Shown one piece after another: positions 1 through 5,046 of a DNA stretch of 5,046 bases (the first letter of the stretch is position 1; the number at the start of each line of letters is the position of its first letter). The notes beneath the pieces were generated by a model that worked only from the letters and a program-made list of their open reading frames with translations, was not told the DNA's origin and did no database searches. Source of the DNA: Rhodocyclaceae bacterium. Lineage in GTDB: Bacteria; Pseudomonadota; Gammaproteobacteria; Burkholderiales; Rhodocyclaceae. The stretch is taken from NCBI GenBank assembly GCA_018262875.1, contig JADFDL010000149.1:1-5046 (forward strand), in the 5' to 3' direction. A program made the translations under genes and the position numbers.

Positions 1-455
1 AGGAGATCATCCAGCACATCCATCTGTTCGAGGATTTCGAGGCAGGGGAGATCGCCGCCCTGGCGCGGGACCTGGTTTGCTACCGCGCGCCGGCCGGCGC
101 GGTCATCATCCGCGAAGGGGATCAGGGCGATTTCATGCTCATCGTTCTGGACGGACAGTGCGAAATCGTCAAGAACGACCCGACCGGCGTGCCCAAGCGC
201 ATCGGCCTGGCCGGGCCCGGCAAGACGCTGGGCGAGATGTCCATGATCGACGGCGAGCCGCGCTTCGCCTCCTGCGTGGCACTGGAGGATACGCTGTTCG
301 CCATGCTCGACCGCGACAGCCTGTCGCACATCATCGCCGGCGACCCGCGTCTCGGCATCAAGATTCTCATGGAACTGGTGTTGCTGCTCTCGCAGCGGCT
401 GCGCTCGGCCAGCGGCAAACTGGTGCGCGGGCTCGGCGCCGCGGAAGAAATCTAG
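1..455 (+). CDS. Cyclic nucleotide-binding domain protein, 5'-truncated by the window
   Basis: The frame is open from position 3 and gives 150 residues before the TAG at 453-455; the start codon lies upstream of the window, so there is no start to choose. The sequence reads as one Crp/Fnr-type effector domain (CAP_ED, cNMP-binding): an N-terminal 'HLFEDFEAGEIAALA' helix, the beta-roll 'PAGAVIIREGDQGDFMLIVLDGQCEIV' region (window residues 30-56), and the phosphate-binding-cassette-like stretch 'LGEMSMIDGEPRFASC' (76-91), where the Gly-Glu and the later Arg that usually contact the cyclic nucleotide are kept. A C-terminal helix (115-142) follows and the protein then ends. No helix-turn-helix follows, so it is not a Crp-like transcription factor. 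It is more likely a single-domain sensor or regulator acting by protein contact. Probably only a few residues are missing, since the beta-roll starts soon after the first visible residue. The ligand is unknown. The stop codon overlaps the left arm of the inverted repeat at 452-510. Confidence 0.85.
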   Translation, partial: EIIQHIHLFEDFEAGEIAALARDLVCYRAPAGAVIIREGDQGDFMLIVLDGQCEIVKNDPTGVPKRIGLAGPGKTLGEMSMIDGEPRFASCVALEDTLFAMLDRDSLSHIIAGDPRLGIKILMELVLLLSQRLRSASGKLVRGLGAAEEI

Positions 456-510
456 GGCCTGTTGTCATTCATTTGATCGCACCGACCAAATGAATGACAA
501 CAGGCCCTAG
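452..510. repeat. Perfect 24-bp inverted repeat, possible minimal mobile element or bidirectional terminator
   Basis: Positions 452-475 and 487-510 are exact reverse complements over 24 bp, separated by 11 nt (476-486); three further pairs (477-479 with 483-485) can form after one mismatch. Both outer ends are CTAG, and inside it each arm runs GGGCCTGTTG inward. The element lies between two genes that converge on it (stops at 455 and 518). A perfect stem of this length with identical outer tetranucleotides is typical of a small palindromic or MITE-like element whose target site was CTAG or TA. No transposase is present. It could also end transcription: on the - strand the stem is followed by ATTTCTT, weakly U-rich, while on the + strand there is no T tract. 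The assignment to any IS family is not made. Confidence 0.8.
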
Positions 511-517
511 GTCCGGG

Positions 518-1180
518 TCAGACCCGTTTGCGGTCTTTCTGCCAGAGCACGTCGCCGCGGCCGGCTGAGCGGTTCAGGCTTCTCCCCAGCACGAAGAGCA
601 GGTCGGATAGACGGTTCACGTACTTGCGCCCGGTTTCGCTGATGGCCTCGCCCGTGGCGACGGCGACGAGTTGGCGCTCGGCACGCCGGCATATCGAACG
701 CGCCAGGTGCGCCAGCGCAGCGGCACGCCCGTCGACGGGCCGCCCCGAGACGGGCATTCCACTACCTGGAGCGGGCGCAGCCCGCGAACCGTCGTCACCC
801 CCTTCCTTGGGAAGGGGGGTGGGGGGTAGGGGCATGCCCGCGCCGGGCAGGATGAATTCCTTGAGGGGCCCGAGCGTCTCGTTGTAGCGGTCGATAGCCG
901 CCTCCAGTTCGCCGACGCTTTTTTCATTGAGCAGCGCCGAGCCGGGGATCGCCATCTCGCCGCCAAGGTCGAACAGATCGTGCTGGATGCCCGTCAGCAG
1001 CAGCCGGATGTCCTCCGGCAGTTCTTCGGTCAGCAGCAGCCCGACGACTGAATTGAGTTCATCCAGGTCGCCCAGCGCGGCGATGCGCGGGCTGTCCTTG
1101 GCCACGCGCGAGCCGTCGGCCAGGCCGGTGCTGCCGGCGTCGCCGGTGCGGGTGTAGATCTTCGAGAGGCGGTGTCCCAT
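518..1180 (-). CDS. pduO: PduO-type ATP:cob(I)alamin adenosyltransferase with an in-frame insertion
   Basis: The 220-residue protein transfers the 5'-deoxyadenosyl group of ATP to cob(I)alamin, giving adenosylcobalamin; the family is cytosolic, usually trimeric, with an active site between five-helix bundles. Recognised motifs in order: the ATP-binding 'IYTRTGDAGSTGL' (residues 8-20), 'ALGDLDELNSVVG' (35-47), 'FDLGGEMA' (70-77), 'LKEFILPG' (106-113), 'CRRAERQLV' (164-172, carrying the conserved Arg and Glu residues) and 'YVNRLSDLLFVLGR' (187-200). Family members are usually about 180-190 residues; the excess here is residues 114-151, a Pro/Gly-rich block between 'FILPG' and 'RAAALAHLAR' encoded by palindromic DNA (728-841). 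The frame is kept and all motifs on both sides are intact, so function may survive. The start ATG (1180-1178) is preceded by GGATGGAAG, a moderate Shine-Dalgarno sequence, and places the first motif at the usual distance from the N-terminus. The symbol names the family (also MMAB); it does not imply a pdu operon. Confidence 0.93.
   Translation of the reverse strand: MGHRLSKIYTRTGDAGSTGLADGSRVAKDSPRIAALGDLDELNSVVGLLLTEELPEDIRLLLTGIQHDLFDLGGEMAIPGSALLNEKSVGELEAAIDRYNETLGPLKEFILPGAGMPLPPTPLPKEGGDDGSRAAPAPGSGMPVSGRPVDGRAAALAHLARSICRRAERQLVAVATGEAISETGRKYVNRLSDLLFVLGRSLNRSAGRGDVLWQKDRKRV
728..841 (-). repeat. In-frame palindrome-rich insertion within the adenosyltransferase gene
   Basis: This 114-nt block (38 codons, residues 114-151) interrupts an otherwise normal protein between the conserved 'FILPG' and the helix beginning 'RAAALAHLAR'. 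Its DNA is packed with inverted repeats: a perfect 14-bp palindrome at 727-740 (GCCCGTCGACGGGC), a 6-bp stem with 3-nt loop at 771-785 (GCGGGC/GCCCGC), a 9-bp stem with 3-nt loop at 798-818 within a C-run/G-run block, and at the far edge GGGCATGCCC (830-839) overlapping TGCCCG/CGGGCA (835-849). The encoded peptide, including 'PLPPTPLPKEGG', is low complexity. Length divisible by three and absence of stops allow read-through. The edges are set by comparison with remembered family sequence, so they are uncertain by a few codons. It resembles dispersed palindromic elements inserted in coding genes, such as those known in Rickettsia, but no relationship to those is claimed. Confidence 0.75.
796..821. 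repeat. C-run/G-run hairpin inside the adenosyltransferase insertion
   Basis: CCCCCTTCC at 798-806 pairs with GGAAGGGGG at 810-818 around a 3-nt loop; allowing one bulged G (819), the flanking CA (796-797) pairs with TG (820-821). Next to it lies a second G-run block (821-832). The arrangement is typical of dispersed, REP-like palindromes and is unlike the surrounding gene, whose codons are not homopolymer-rich. Confidence 0.7.
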
Positions 1181-1207
1181 GCTTCCATCCGGGATTGTCG
1201 AGCGGGG

Positions 1208-1216
1208 AATATAGCA
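1208..1216 (-). promoter_or_regulatory. Candidate extended -10 element for the adenosyltransferase gene
   Basis: On the - strand this reads TGCTATATT, a TGn extended -10 followed by a hexamer with five of six matches to TATAAT. It sits 27 nt upstream of the ATG at 1180, which would give a short 5' leader of about 20 nt still containing the GGATGGAAG ribosome binding site. No good -35 hexamer is seen at the usual distance, consistent with an extended -10 promoter but also with chance in an AT-richer gap. Confidence 0.35.
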
Positions 1217-1256
1217 CCCTGATTCGGCGATAAGGATATTTCGCCCACGTCCATAT

Positions 1257-1265
1257 AAGGGGAAG
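1257..1265 (+). promoter_or_regulatory. Strong Shine-Dalgarno sequence of the short ORF ahead of the SulP gene
   Basis: AAGGGGAAG ends 5 nt before the ATG at 1271 and is the best purine-rich ribosome binding site in the intergenic region. It is 63 nt or more from the SulP ATG (1329), so it cannot serve that gene directly. The 20 nt just before the SulP start (GCGGGCGCTGCGATAAAAAA) lack a recognisable Shine-Dalgarno sequence; the nearest purine run, GGGGAG at 1302-1307, is too far away. Confidence 0.5.
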
Positions 1266-1270
1266 TTAAT

Positions 1271-1324
1271 ATGTTGCCTCTACGTATAAGCAGTCGCCTC
1301 CGGGGAGCGCGGGCGCTGCGATAA
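1271..1324 (+). CDS. Possible 17-codon leader ORF upstream of the SulP gene
   Basis: The ORF encodes MLPLRISSRLRGARALR, with five arginines, and ends with TAA at 1322-1324, four nucleotides before the SulP ATG at 1329 and in a different frame. It has a good Shine-Dalgarno sequence (1257-1265), whereas the SulP gene has none, so ribosomes finishing here could reinitiate on SulP (translational coupling). An in-frame N-terminal extension of SulP is excluded by a TAA at 1287-1289 in the SulP frame, and the SulP N-terminus at 1329 already looks typical. No homologue is recognised; the ORF is short enough to be chance, and the evidence is only the signal placement. Confidence 0.4.
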   Translation: MLPLRISSRLRGARALR

Positions 1325-1328
1325 AAAA

Positions 1329-3449
1329 ATGAACACTCCGCTGCTGAAACGACTGTTGCCCTTCCTGCGCTGGCTGCCCTATTCGGGCGCGACGCTGCGC
1401 GCGGATTTCATCGCCGGCCTCACCGTGGCGCTGGTGCTGGTGCCGCAGTCGATGGCCTACGCCCAGTTGGCCGGCATGCCGCCCTATTACGGCCTGTATG
1501 CCGCCTTCCTGCCGGTGATGGTGGCGGCGCTGTGGGGCTCTTCCAACCAGCTCGGCACCGGGCCGGTGGCGGTGGTGTCGTTGCTGACGGCCTCGACGCT
1601 GGCGCCGCTGGCCGCGCCGGGTTCCGCCCAGTTCATCGCGCTGGCGATCATGCTGGCGCTGATGGTCGGCCTCTTCCAGTTGGCGCTCGGCGCCTTCAGG
1701 CTCGGCGTGGTGGTGAATTTCCTCTCGCATCCGGTCATCGTCGGCTTCACCAACGCGGCGGCGATCATCATCGGCCTGTCGCAGATCAACAAGTTGATCG
1801 GCGTGCCGATGGGCCGCTCGGAGCACTTCATCCAGGATATCTGGGGCGTGGTCCTGCAGGCCGGCGACACGCACCTGCCGACGCTGGCCATGGGCGCGGC
1901 CGCCATCGCCATCATGTGGGCCCTGCGCAAGTGGGCGCCGAAGATGCCGGGCGTGCTCATCGCGGTGGCCATCGCCACGGTCGTCAGTTGGTCGATCGGT
2001 TTCGAGCGCAATGCCAGCGGGCGGATCGAGAACGTCGTCGACGCCGAGGCTCGCACGCTGCTCGCCGAGCATGCGCGCACCGCTTCGCGCATCGACGAGC
2101 TGAACGGCCGGATCGGAACCAAATCGGCGGAATTGAAAAAGCTGCAGAAGGAACACGGCGAGCTCGGCCATGAGGCGGCGACGCTGAACTACGAGCTTGA
2201 ACTGCTCAGGCTGCAATTGCGGGACCGCGAGCACGAGAACCGCGGACGCAATCGCGCCATCCGCAGCATCGTCTTCGAGCGTGTGCCCGGCGCCGACGGC
2301 CAGACCGACCGGCTGTATGCGGAAGGCAAGGTGCCGCAGGGCGAGCAGGCCGACGGCCGCCGCTGGCGCATCGCCCGCGCCGGCAAGGACGAGTTCCGGC
2401 TGGTCGGCGGCGGCGAAGTCGTCGGCAGGGTGCCCGAGGGGCTGCCTTCGTTCGGCCTGCCGAAGATTTCCTGGGAGATGATCGGCAGCCTGCTCTCGGC
2501 CACCATCGTCATTTCGCTGGTCGGCTTCATGGAGGCGATTTCCATCGCCAAGGCCATCGCGGCGCGGACCAAGCAGAAGATCGACCCGAACCAGGAACTG
2601 CTCGGCCAGGGGCTGGGCAACGTCGTCGGTGCGCTGACCCAGTCCTTCCCTGTTTCCGGATCCTTTTCGCGCTCGGCGGTGAATATCAATGCCGGCGCGA
2701 TCACCGGCATGTCGTCGGTGTTCACCGGCCTGTTCGTGCTGCTGACCCTGCTGTTCCTGACGCCGCTGCTCTACCACCTGCCGCAGGCGGTGCTGGCGGC
2801 GGTGATCATCATGGCCGTGATCGGGCTGGTGAACTTTGCCGCCATCAAGCATGCCTGGCAGGCCAGCCGGCACGACGGCATCGCCGCCATCGTCACCTTC
2901 GTCGTCACGCTGGCCGCGGCACCCCACCTCGACAACGGCATCCTCGCCGGCGCCGGCCTGGCCATCCTGCTCTACCTGCTGCGCACCATGAATCCGCGCG
3001 TCGCCATCCTCGGCCGCCACCCGGACGGCACGCTGCGCGACGCCAGGCTGCACAAGCTGCCGGCCTCCGAAATCGTCACCGCGGTGCGCTTCGACGGCCG
3101 GCTGTATTTTGCCAACGTCGCCTACTTCGAAGATGCCATCCTCGAAGCCGTCGCCGCCAATCCGAAGGCGCGCTGGCTGCTGGTGGTGGGCGAGGGCATC
3201 AACGAGCTCGATGCCTCGGGCGAGGAGGTGGTGCGCCACCTCGTCGAGCGGCTGCGCAGCAATGGCGTGAACATGGTTTTCTCCGGCCTGAAGAAGCAGG
3301 TACTCGACGTCATGCGCGCCACCGGCCTGTATGTGGCGATCGGCGAGCGCAATTTCTACATCACCGCCGATCGGGCGCTGGAGGCGATCAGCGCCGAGAT
3401 TGCGGCACAGGGTATCGAAGGCGCTTTCTGCCTGCTGCCGCAGCGATGA
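1329..3449 (+). CDS. SulP-family inorganic anion transporter with STAS domain and coiled-coil insertion
   Basis: This 706-residue inner-membrane protein belongs to the SulP/SLC26 family, which moves sulfate, bicarbonate or other anions; sequence alone does not settle the substrate. Family signatures in order: 'VPQSMAYAQLAGMPPYYGLY' (residues 38-57), 'GTGPVAVVSLLT' (76-87), 'HPVIVGFTNAAAIIIG' (134-149), 'LVGFMEAISIAKAIAAR' (397-413) and 'LGQGLGNVVGAL' followed by 'PVSGSFSRSAVN' (425-452). Hydrophobic segments cover about 27-224 and 383-552. A cytoplasmic STAS domain follows (about 555-690) with the conserved 'LDASG' (627-631). Most bacterial members are about 550-600 residues; the excess is residues about 226-362, between 'VVSWSIGF' and 'VVGRVPEGLPSF'. 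ATG 1329 is the first start after an in-frame TAA (1287-1289) and gives the usual 'LLPFLRWLP' N-terminus. It lacks its own Shine-Dalgarno sequence and follows a possible leader ORF. The hyfB-like gene starts 69 bp downstream on the same strand. Confidence 0.95.
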   Translation: MNTPLLKRLLPFLRWLPYSGATLRADFIAGLTVALVLVPQSMAYAQLAGMPPYYGLYAAFLPVMVAALWGSSNQLGTGPVAVVSLLTASTLAPLAAPGSAQFIALAIMLALMVGLFQLALGAFRLGVVVNFLSHPVIVGFTNAAAIIIGLSQINKLIGVPMGRSEHFIQDIWGVVLQAGDTHLPTLAMGAAAIAIMWALRKWAPKMPGVLIAVAIATVVSWSIGFERNASGRIENVVDAEARTLLAEHARTASRIDELNGRIGTKSAELKKLQKEHGELGHEAATLNYELELLRLQLRDREHENRGRNRAIRSIVFERVPGADGQTDRLYAEGKVPQGEQADGRRWRIARAGKDEFRLVGGGEVVGRVPEGLPSFGLPKISWEMIGSLLSATIVISLVGFMEAISIAKAIAARTKQKIDPNQELLGQGLGNVVGALTQSFPVSGSFSRSAVNINAGAITGMSSVFTGLFVLLTLLFLTPLLYHLPQAVLAAVIIMAVIGLVNFAAIKHAWQASRHDGIAAIVTFVVTLAAAPHLDNGILAGAGLAILLYLLRTMNPRVAILGRHPDGTLRDARLHKLPASEIVTAVRFDGRLYFANVAYFEDAILEAVAANPKARWLLVVGEGINELDASGEEVVRHLVERLRSNGVNMVFSGLKKQVLDVMRATGLYVAIGERNFYITADRALEAISAEIAAQGIEGAFCLLPQR
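2004..2414 (+). other. Extra domain in SulP: coiled coil plus short globular tail (residues 226-362)
   Basis: The segment separates the two membrane halves of the transporter. Residues 255-297 show an unbroken heptad pattern: positions 255, 258, 262, 265, 269, 272, 276, 279, 283, 286, 290, 293 and 297 are I, L, I, K, L, L, H, L, A, L, L, L, L, so 11 of 13 core positions are hydrophobic, while the positions between are rich in Glu, Lys, Arg and Gln. A hydrophilic stretch (298-362) with 'SIVFERVPG' and 'RWRIARAGKDEFRLVGGGE' follows, perhaps a small beta fold. By the SulP topology (cytoplasmic N-terminus, seven plus seven membrane segments) the loop between halves should be periplasmic; this location is inferred. 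There is no frameshift or stop at either edge. Confidence 0.75.
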
Positions 3450-3518
3450 TTTTGTCATTGCGCATGAGGCTTCGCCGTCCTCGGCATCCCGGCATTTGCT
3501 AAGATAAGTGCCGTCACC

Positions 3519-5046
3519 ATGCCAGCCTTGCTTTCCATCGACCTGCTGCTGATCGCCGCCTGCGCCTGGCTGGCGATCGGGTTCGCCGGGCTGGCCGCGC
3601 CGCGCAACCTGCGCTATATCAGCAAGATCCTGTTCCTTCTCGGCGCCCTGATCGCCGTCCTGGCGGGACTGACTTCTCTAGGCTTTCTCGGCAGCACGCC
3701 GGAAACCGCCGTGCTGGTCGTCGGCCTGCCCGGCCTGCCCTTCCATCTGCGCCTCGACAATCTCGCCGCGGTCTTCGTCCTGCTGCTGGGCTTCGCCTCG
3801 GCCGGCATCTCGATTTTCGCCGCCGGCTATTTCAGGAAGGGCGAAGGCGCGGCGCCGGGCCTGATGTGCCTGCAGTACCACCTTTTCCTCGCCAGCATGC
3901 TGCTGGTGCTGCTGGCCGACGACGCCTACGCCTTCATGGTGGCCTGGGAGTGCATGGCGCTGTCCTCCTTCTTCCTCGTCACCACCGACCACCGCCACGC
4001 CGAGATCCGCCGTGCCGGCTACCTCTACCTGCTGATCGCCCACATCGGTGCCCTCGCCATCCTGTTGTCCTTCGGCGTGATGACCTCGGGCAGCGGCGAC
4101 TACAGCTTCGCCGGCATGCGCGTCCAGCAACTGTCGCCCTTCTGGGGTTCCGCCGCCTTCCTGCTCGCGCTGCTCGGCTTCGGCGCCAAGGCCGGCCTGC
4201 TGCCGGTGCATGTCTGGCTGCCGGAGGCGCACCCGGCGGCACCCTCGCCGGTGTCGGCCATGATGAGCGGCGTCATGCTGAAGACCGCCATCTACGGCCT
4301 GCTGCGCGTCTCCTTCGACCTCGTCGGCGAGCCGCTCTGGTGGTGGGGTGTGGTGGCCATGGGCATCGGCCTCGCCACTGCCGTCTTCGGCGTGCTCTAC
4401 AGCACCGTGCAAAGCGACATGAAGCGCCTGCTCGCCTATTCCTCGATCGAGAATATCGGCCTGCTCGCCGTCGGGCTGGGACTGACTTTGATCTTTCATG
4501 CCTACCGGATGGAGGCGCTGGCGGCGCTGGCCATGACGGCGCTGCTCTACCACTGCCTGGCCCACGCCGGCTTCAAGAGCCTGCTGTTCCTGTGCACCGG
4601 TTCGGTGCTGCATGCGACGCGGGAGCGCAGCCTCGGCAAGCTGGGCGGCCTCATCCACCGCATGCCCTGGGTGGCCTGGCTGGCGCTCGCCGGCGTCATT
4701 GCCAGCGCCGGCCTGCCGCCGCTGTCGGGCTTCGTCTCGGAATGGCTGCTGTTGCAGGCATTTCTTTTTTCGCCCGGCCTGCCGCATCCGTGGCTCAACA
4801 TGGTGGTGCCGGTGGCCGCCGCGGTGGTGGCGCTGGTGGCGGCGCTGGCGGGATTCGCCATGGTCAAGTTCTACGGCATCATCTTCCTCGGCCAGATGCG
4901 CGAGCCGGCGCTCAAGGACGCCCACGATGCAGGCCCATGGGAGCGCGTCGGCCTGGTCTGGCTGGCCCTCATCACCCTGGTGCTGGGCATCTTTCCGGCC
5001 ACGGTGATCTCCTTCATCGATGCCGCCACGCGCCAGCTCCTCGGCA
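3519..5046 (+). CDS. hyfB: Hydrogenase-4 component B / formate hydrogenlyase subunit 3-like membrane protein, 3'-truncated by the window
   Basis: The frame is open from ATG 3519 to the window end (509 complete codons); full family members are about 650-680 residues, so roughly a quarter is missing. It belongs to the HyfB/HycC branch of the complex I antiporter-like subunits (NuoL/M/N, Mrp) and would pump ions in the inner membrane. Key features: 'FMVAWECMALSSFFLV' (139-154) with the conserved membrane Glu144; 'GFGAKAGLLPVHVWLPEAHP' (220-239) with Lys224; 'APSPVSAMMSGVMLKTAIYG' (241-260) with Lys255; 'SDMKRLLAYSSIENIG' (299-314); 'HCLAHAGFK' (345-353), an HX3HX3K pattern as in NuoL; and 'SGFVSEWLL' (403-411) with Glu408. 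About 13-14 hydrophobic helices are visible. ATG 3519 is the first standard start after an in-frame TGA (3465-3467); its Shine-Dalgarno sequence is weak. The 69-bp gap after the SulP gene has no clear terminator, so co-transcription is possible. Partner Hyf subunits would be expected downstream, outside the window. A DabB-like or Mrp role is less likely given the HyfB-type 'HLFLASMLLVLLADDAYAF' region. Confidence 0.88.
   Translation, partial: MPALLSIDLLLIAACAWLAIGFAGLAAPRNLRYISKILFLLGALIAVLAGLTSLGFLGSTPETAVLVVGLPGLPFHLRLDNLAAVFVLLLGFASAGISIFAAGYFRKGEGAAPGLMCLQYHLFLASMLLVLLADDAYAFMVAWECMALSSFFLVTTDHRHAEIRRAGYLYLLIAHIGALAILLSFGVMTSGSGDYSFAGMRVQQLSPFWGSAAFLLALLGFGAKAGLLPVHVWLPEAHPAAPSPVSAMMSGVMLKTAIYGLLRVSFDLVGEPLWWWGVVAMGIGLATAVFGVLYSTVQSDMKRLLAYSSIENIGLLAVGLGLTLIFHAYRMEALAALAMTALLYHCLAHAGFKSLLFLCTGSVLHATRERSLGKLGGLIHRMPWVAWLALAGVIASAGLPPLSGFVSEWLLLQAFLFSPGLPHPWLNMVVPVAAAVVALVAALAGFAMVKFYGIIFLGQMREPALKDAHDAGPWERVGLVWLALITLVLGIFPATVISFIDAATRQLLG

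Noticed and set aside
77..493. A 138-codon + strand open frame overlapping the cyclic nucleotide-binding gene
   Set aside because: Arg-rich, low-complexity product with no domain; the frame ending at 455 encodes a clear cyclic nucleotide-binding fold over the same DNA.
1229..1290. Repeated ATAAG/ATAAGG motifs at 1230-1235, 1255-1260 and 1286-1290, considered as an operator array or -10 elements
   Set aside because: The spacing is irregular (25 and 31 bp), the motif is short, and no matching -35 hexamer is seen. One copy overlaps the leader Shine-Dalgarno sequence, so it could not be its promoter. Chance in an AT-richer gap is enough.
1266..3458. A 730-codon open frame on the - strand opposite the SulP gene
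   Set aside because: Its product is dominated by His, Gln, Arg, Asp and Gly with no recognisable domain, as expected for the antisense of a GC-rich membrane-protein gene. The + strand frame has all the SulP and STAS motifs.
3450..3518. Possible terminator or promoter between the SulP and hyfB-like genes
   Set aside because: TTGTCA at 3452-3457 resembles a -35, but no -10 lies 16-18 bp further on. TAAGAT at 3500-3505 lacks a partner -35, and no stable hairpin with a T tract is seen.
3678..4925. A 415-codon open frame on the - strand opposite the hyfB-like gene
   Set aside because: It has the same His/Gln/Glu-rich shadow composition. The + strand frame, which has no stop before the window ends, carries the conserved antiporter-like motifs.
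3519..5046. Identification as DabB of the DabAB bicarbonate pump or as an Mrp/NuoL subunit
   Set aside because: The fold is shared, but the regions around residues 119-175 and 220-260 match the HyfB/HycC pattern better, and no DabA-like gene is visible. The call could change if downstream genes disagree.

Overview
The window is GC-rich and densely coding, with codons ending mostly in G or C. Gene content and protein style suggest a betaproteobacterium, possibly from the Rhodocyclales (Azonexus, Dechloromonas or Accumulibacter-like). This is an inference from general familiarity; there is no rRNA or other marker in the window to confirm it.

Layout. (1) Positions 1-455, + strand: the 3' part of a small stand-alone cyclic-nucleotide-binding-domain protein. 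(2) Positions 452-510: a perfect 24-bp inverted repeat around an 11-nt centre, bounded by CTAG on both sides. It lies between two convergent genes and overlaps the stop codon of the first. (3) Positions 518-1180, - strand: a PduO-type ATP:cob(I)alamin adenosyltransferase, interrupted in frame by about 114 nt of palindrome-rich DNA (728-841) that adds about 38 low-complexity residues. (4) Positions 1181-1328: a divergent intergenic region. It holds a candidate extended -10 for the adenosyltransferase and, on the + strand, a strong Shine-Dalgarno sequence followed by a 17-codon ORF that ends 4 nt before the next gene. (5) Positions 1329-3449, + strand: a complete SulP-family anion transporter with a C-terminal STAS domain and an extra segment of roughly 135 residues, largely coiled coil, between its two membrane halves. 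(6) Positions 3519-5046, + strand: the first 509 codons of a HyfB/HycC-type (hydrogenase-4 component B, complex I antiporter-like) membrane protein that runs off the window.

How the genes may relate. The SulP gene and the hyfB-like gene are co-directional with a 69-bp gap and may be co-transcribed, which would place an anion transporter beside an ion-translocating membrane complex. The adenosyltransferase supplies adenosylcobalamin and has no evident link to that pair beyond sharing the divergent intergenic region. No catalytic hydrogenase subunits are visible, so the identity of the downstream complex is open.

The most unusual points are the in-frame palindromic insertion in the adenosyltransferase, the coiled-coil insertion in SulP, the perfect inverted repeat at 452-510 and the possible coupling leader ORF ahead of SulP. 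No tRNA, rRNA, CRISPR array, transposase gene or complete new multi-gene system is visible.
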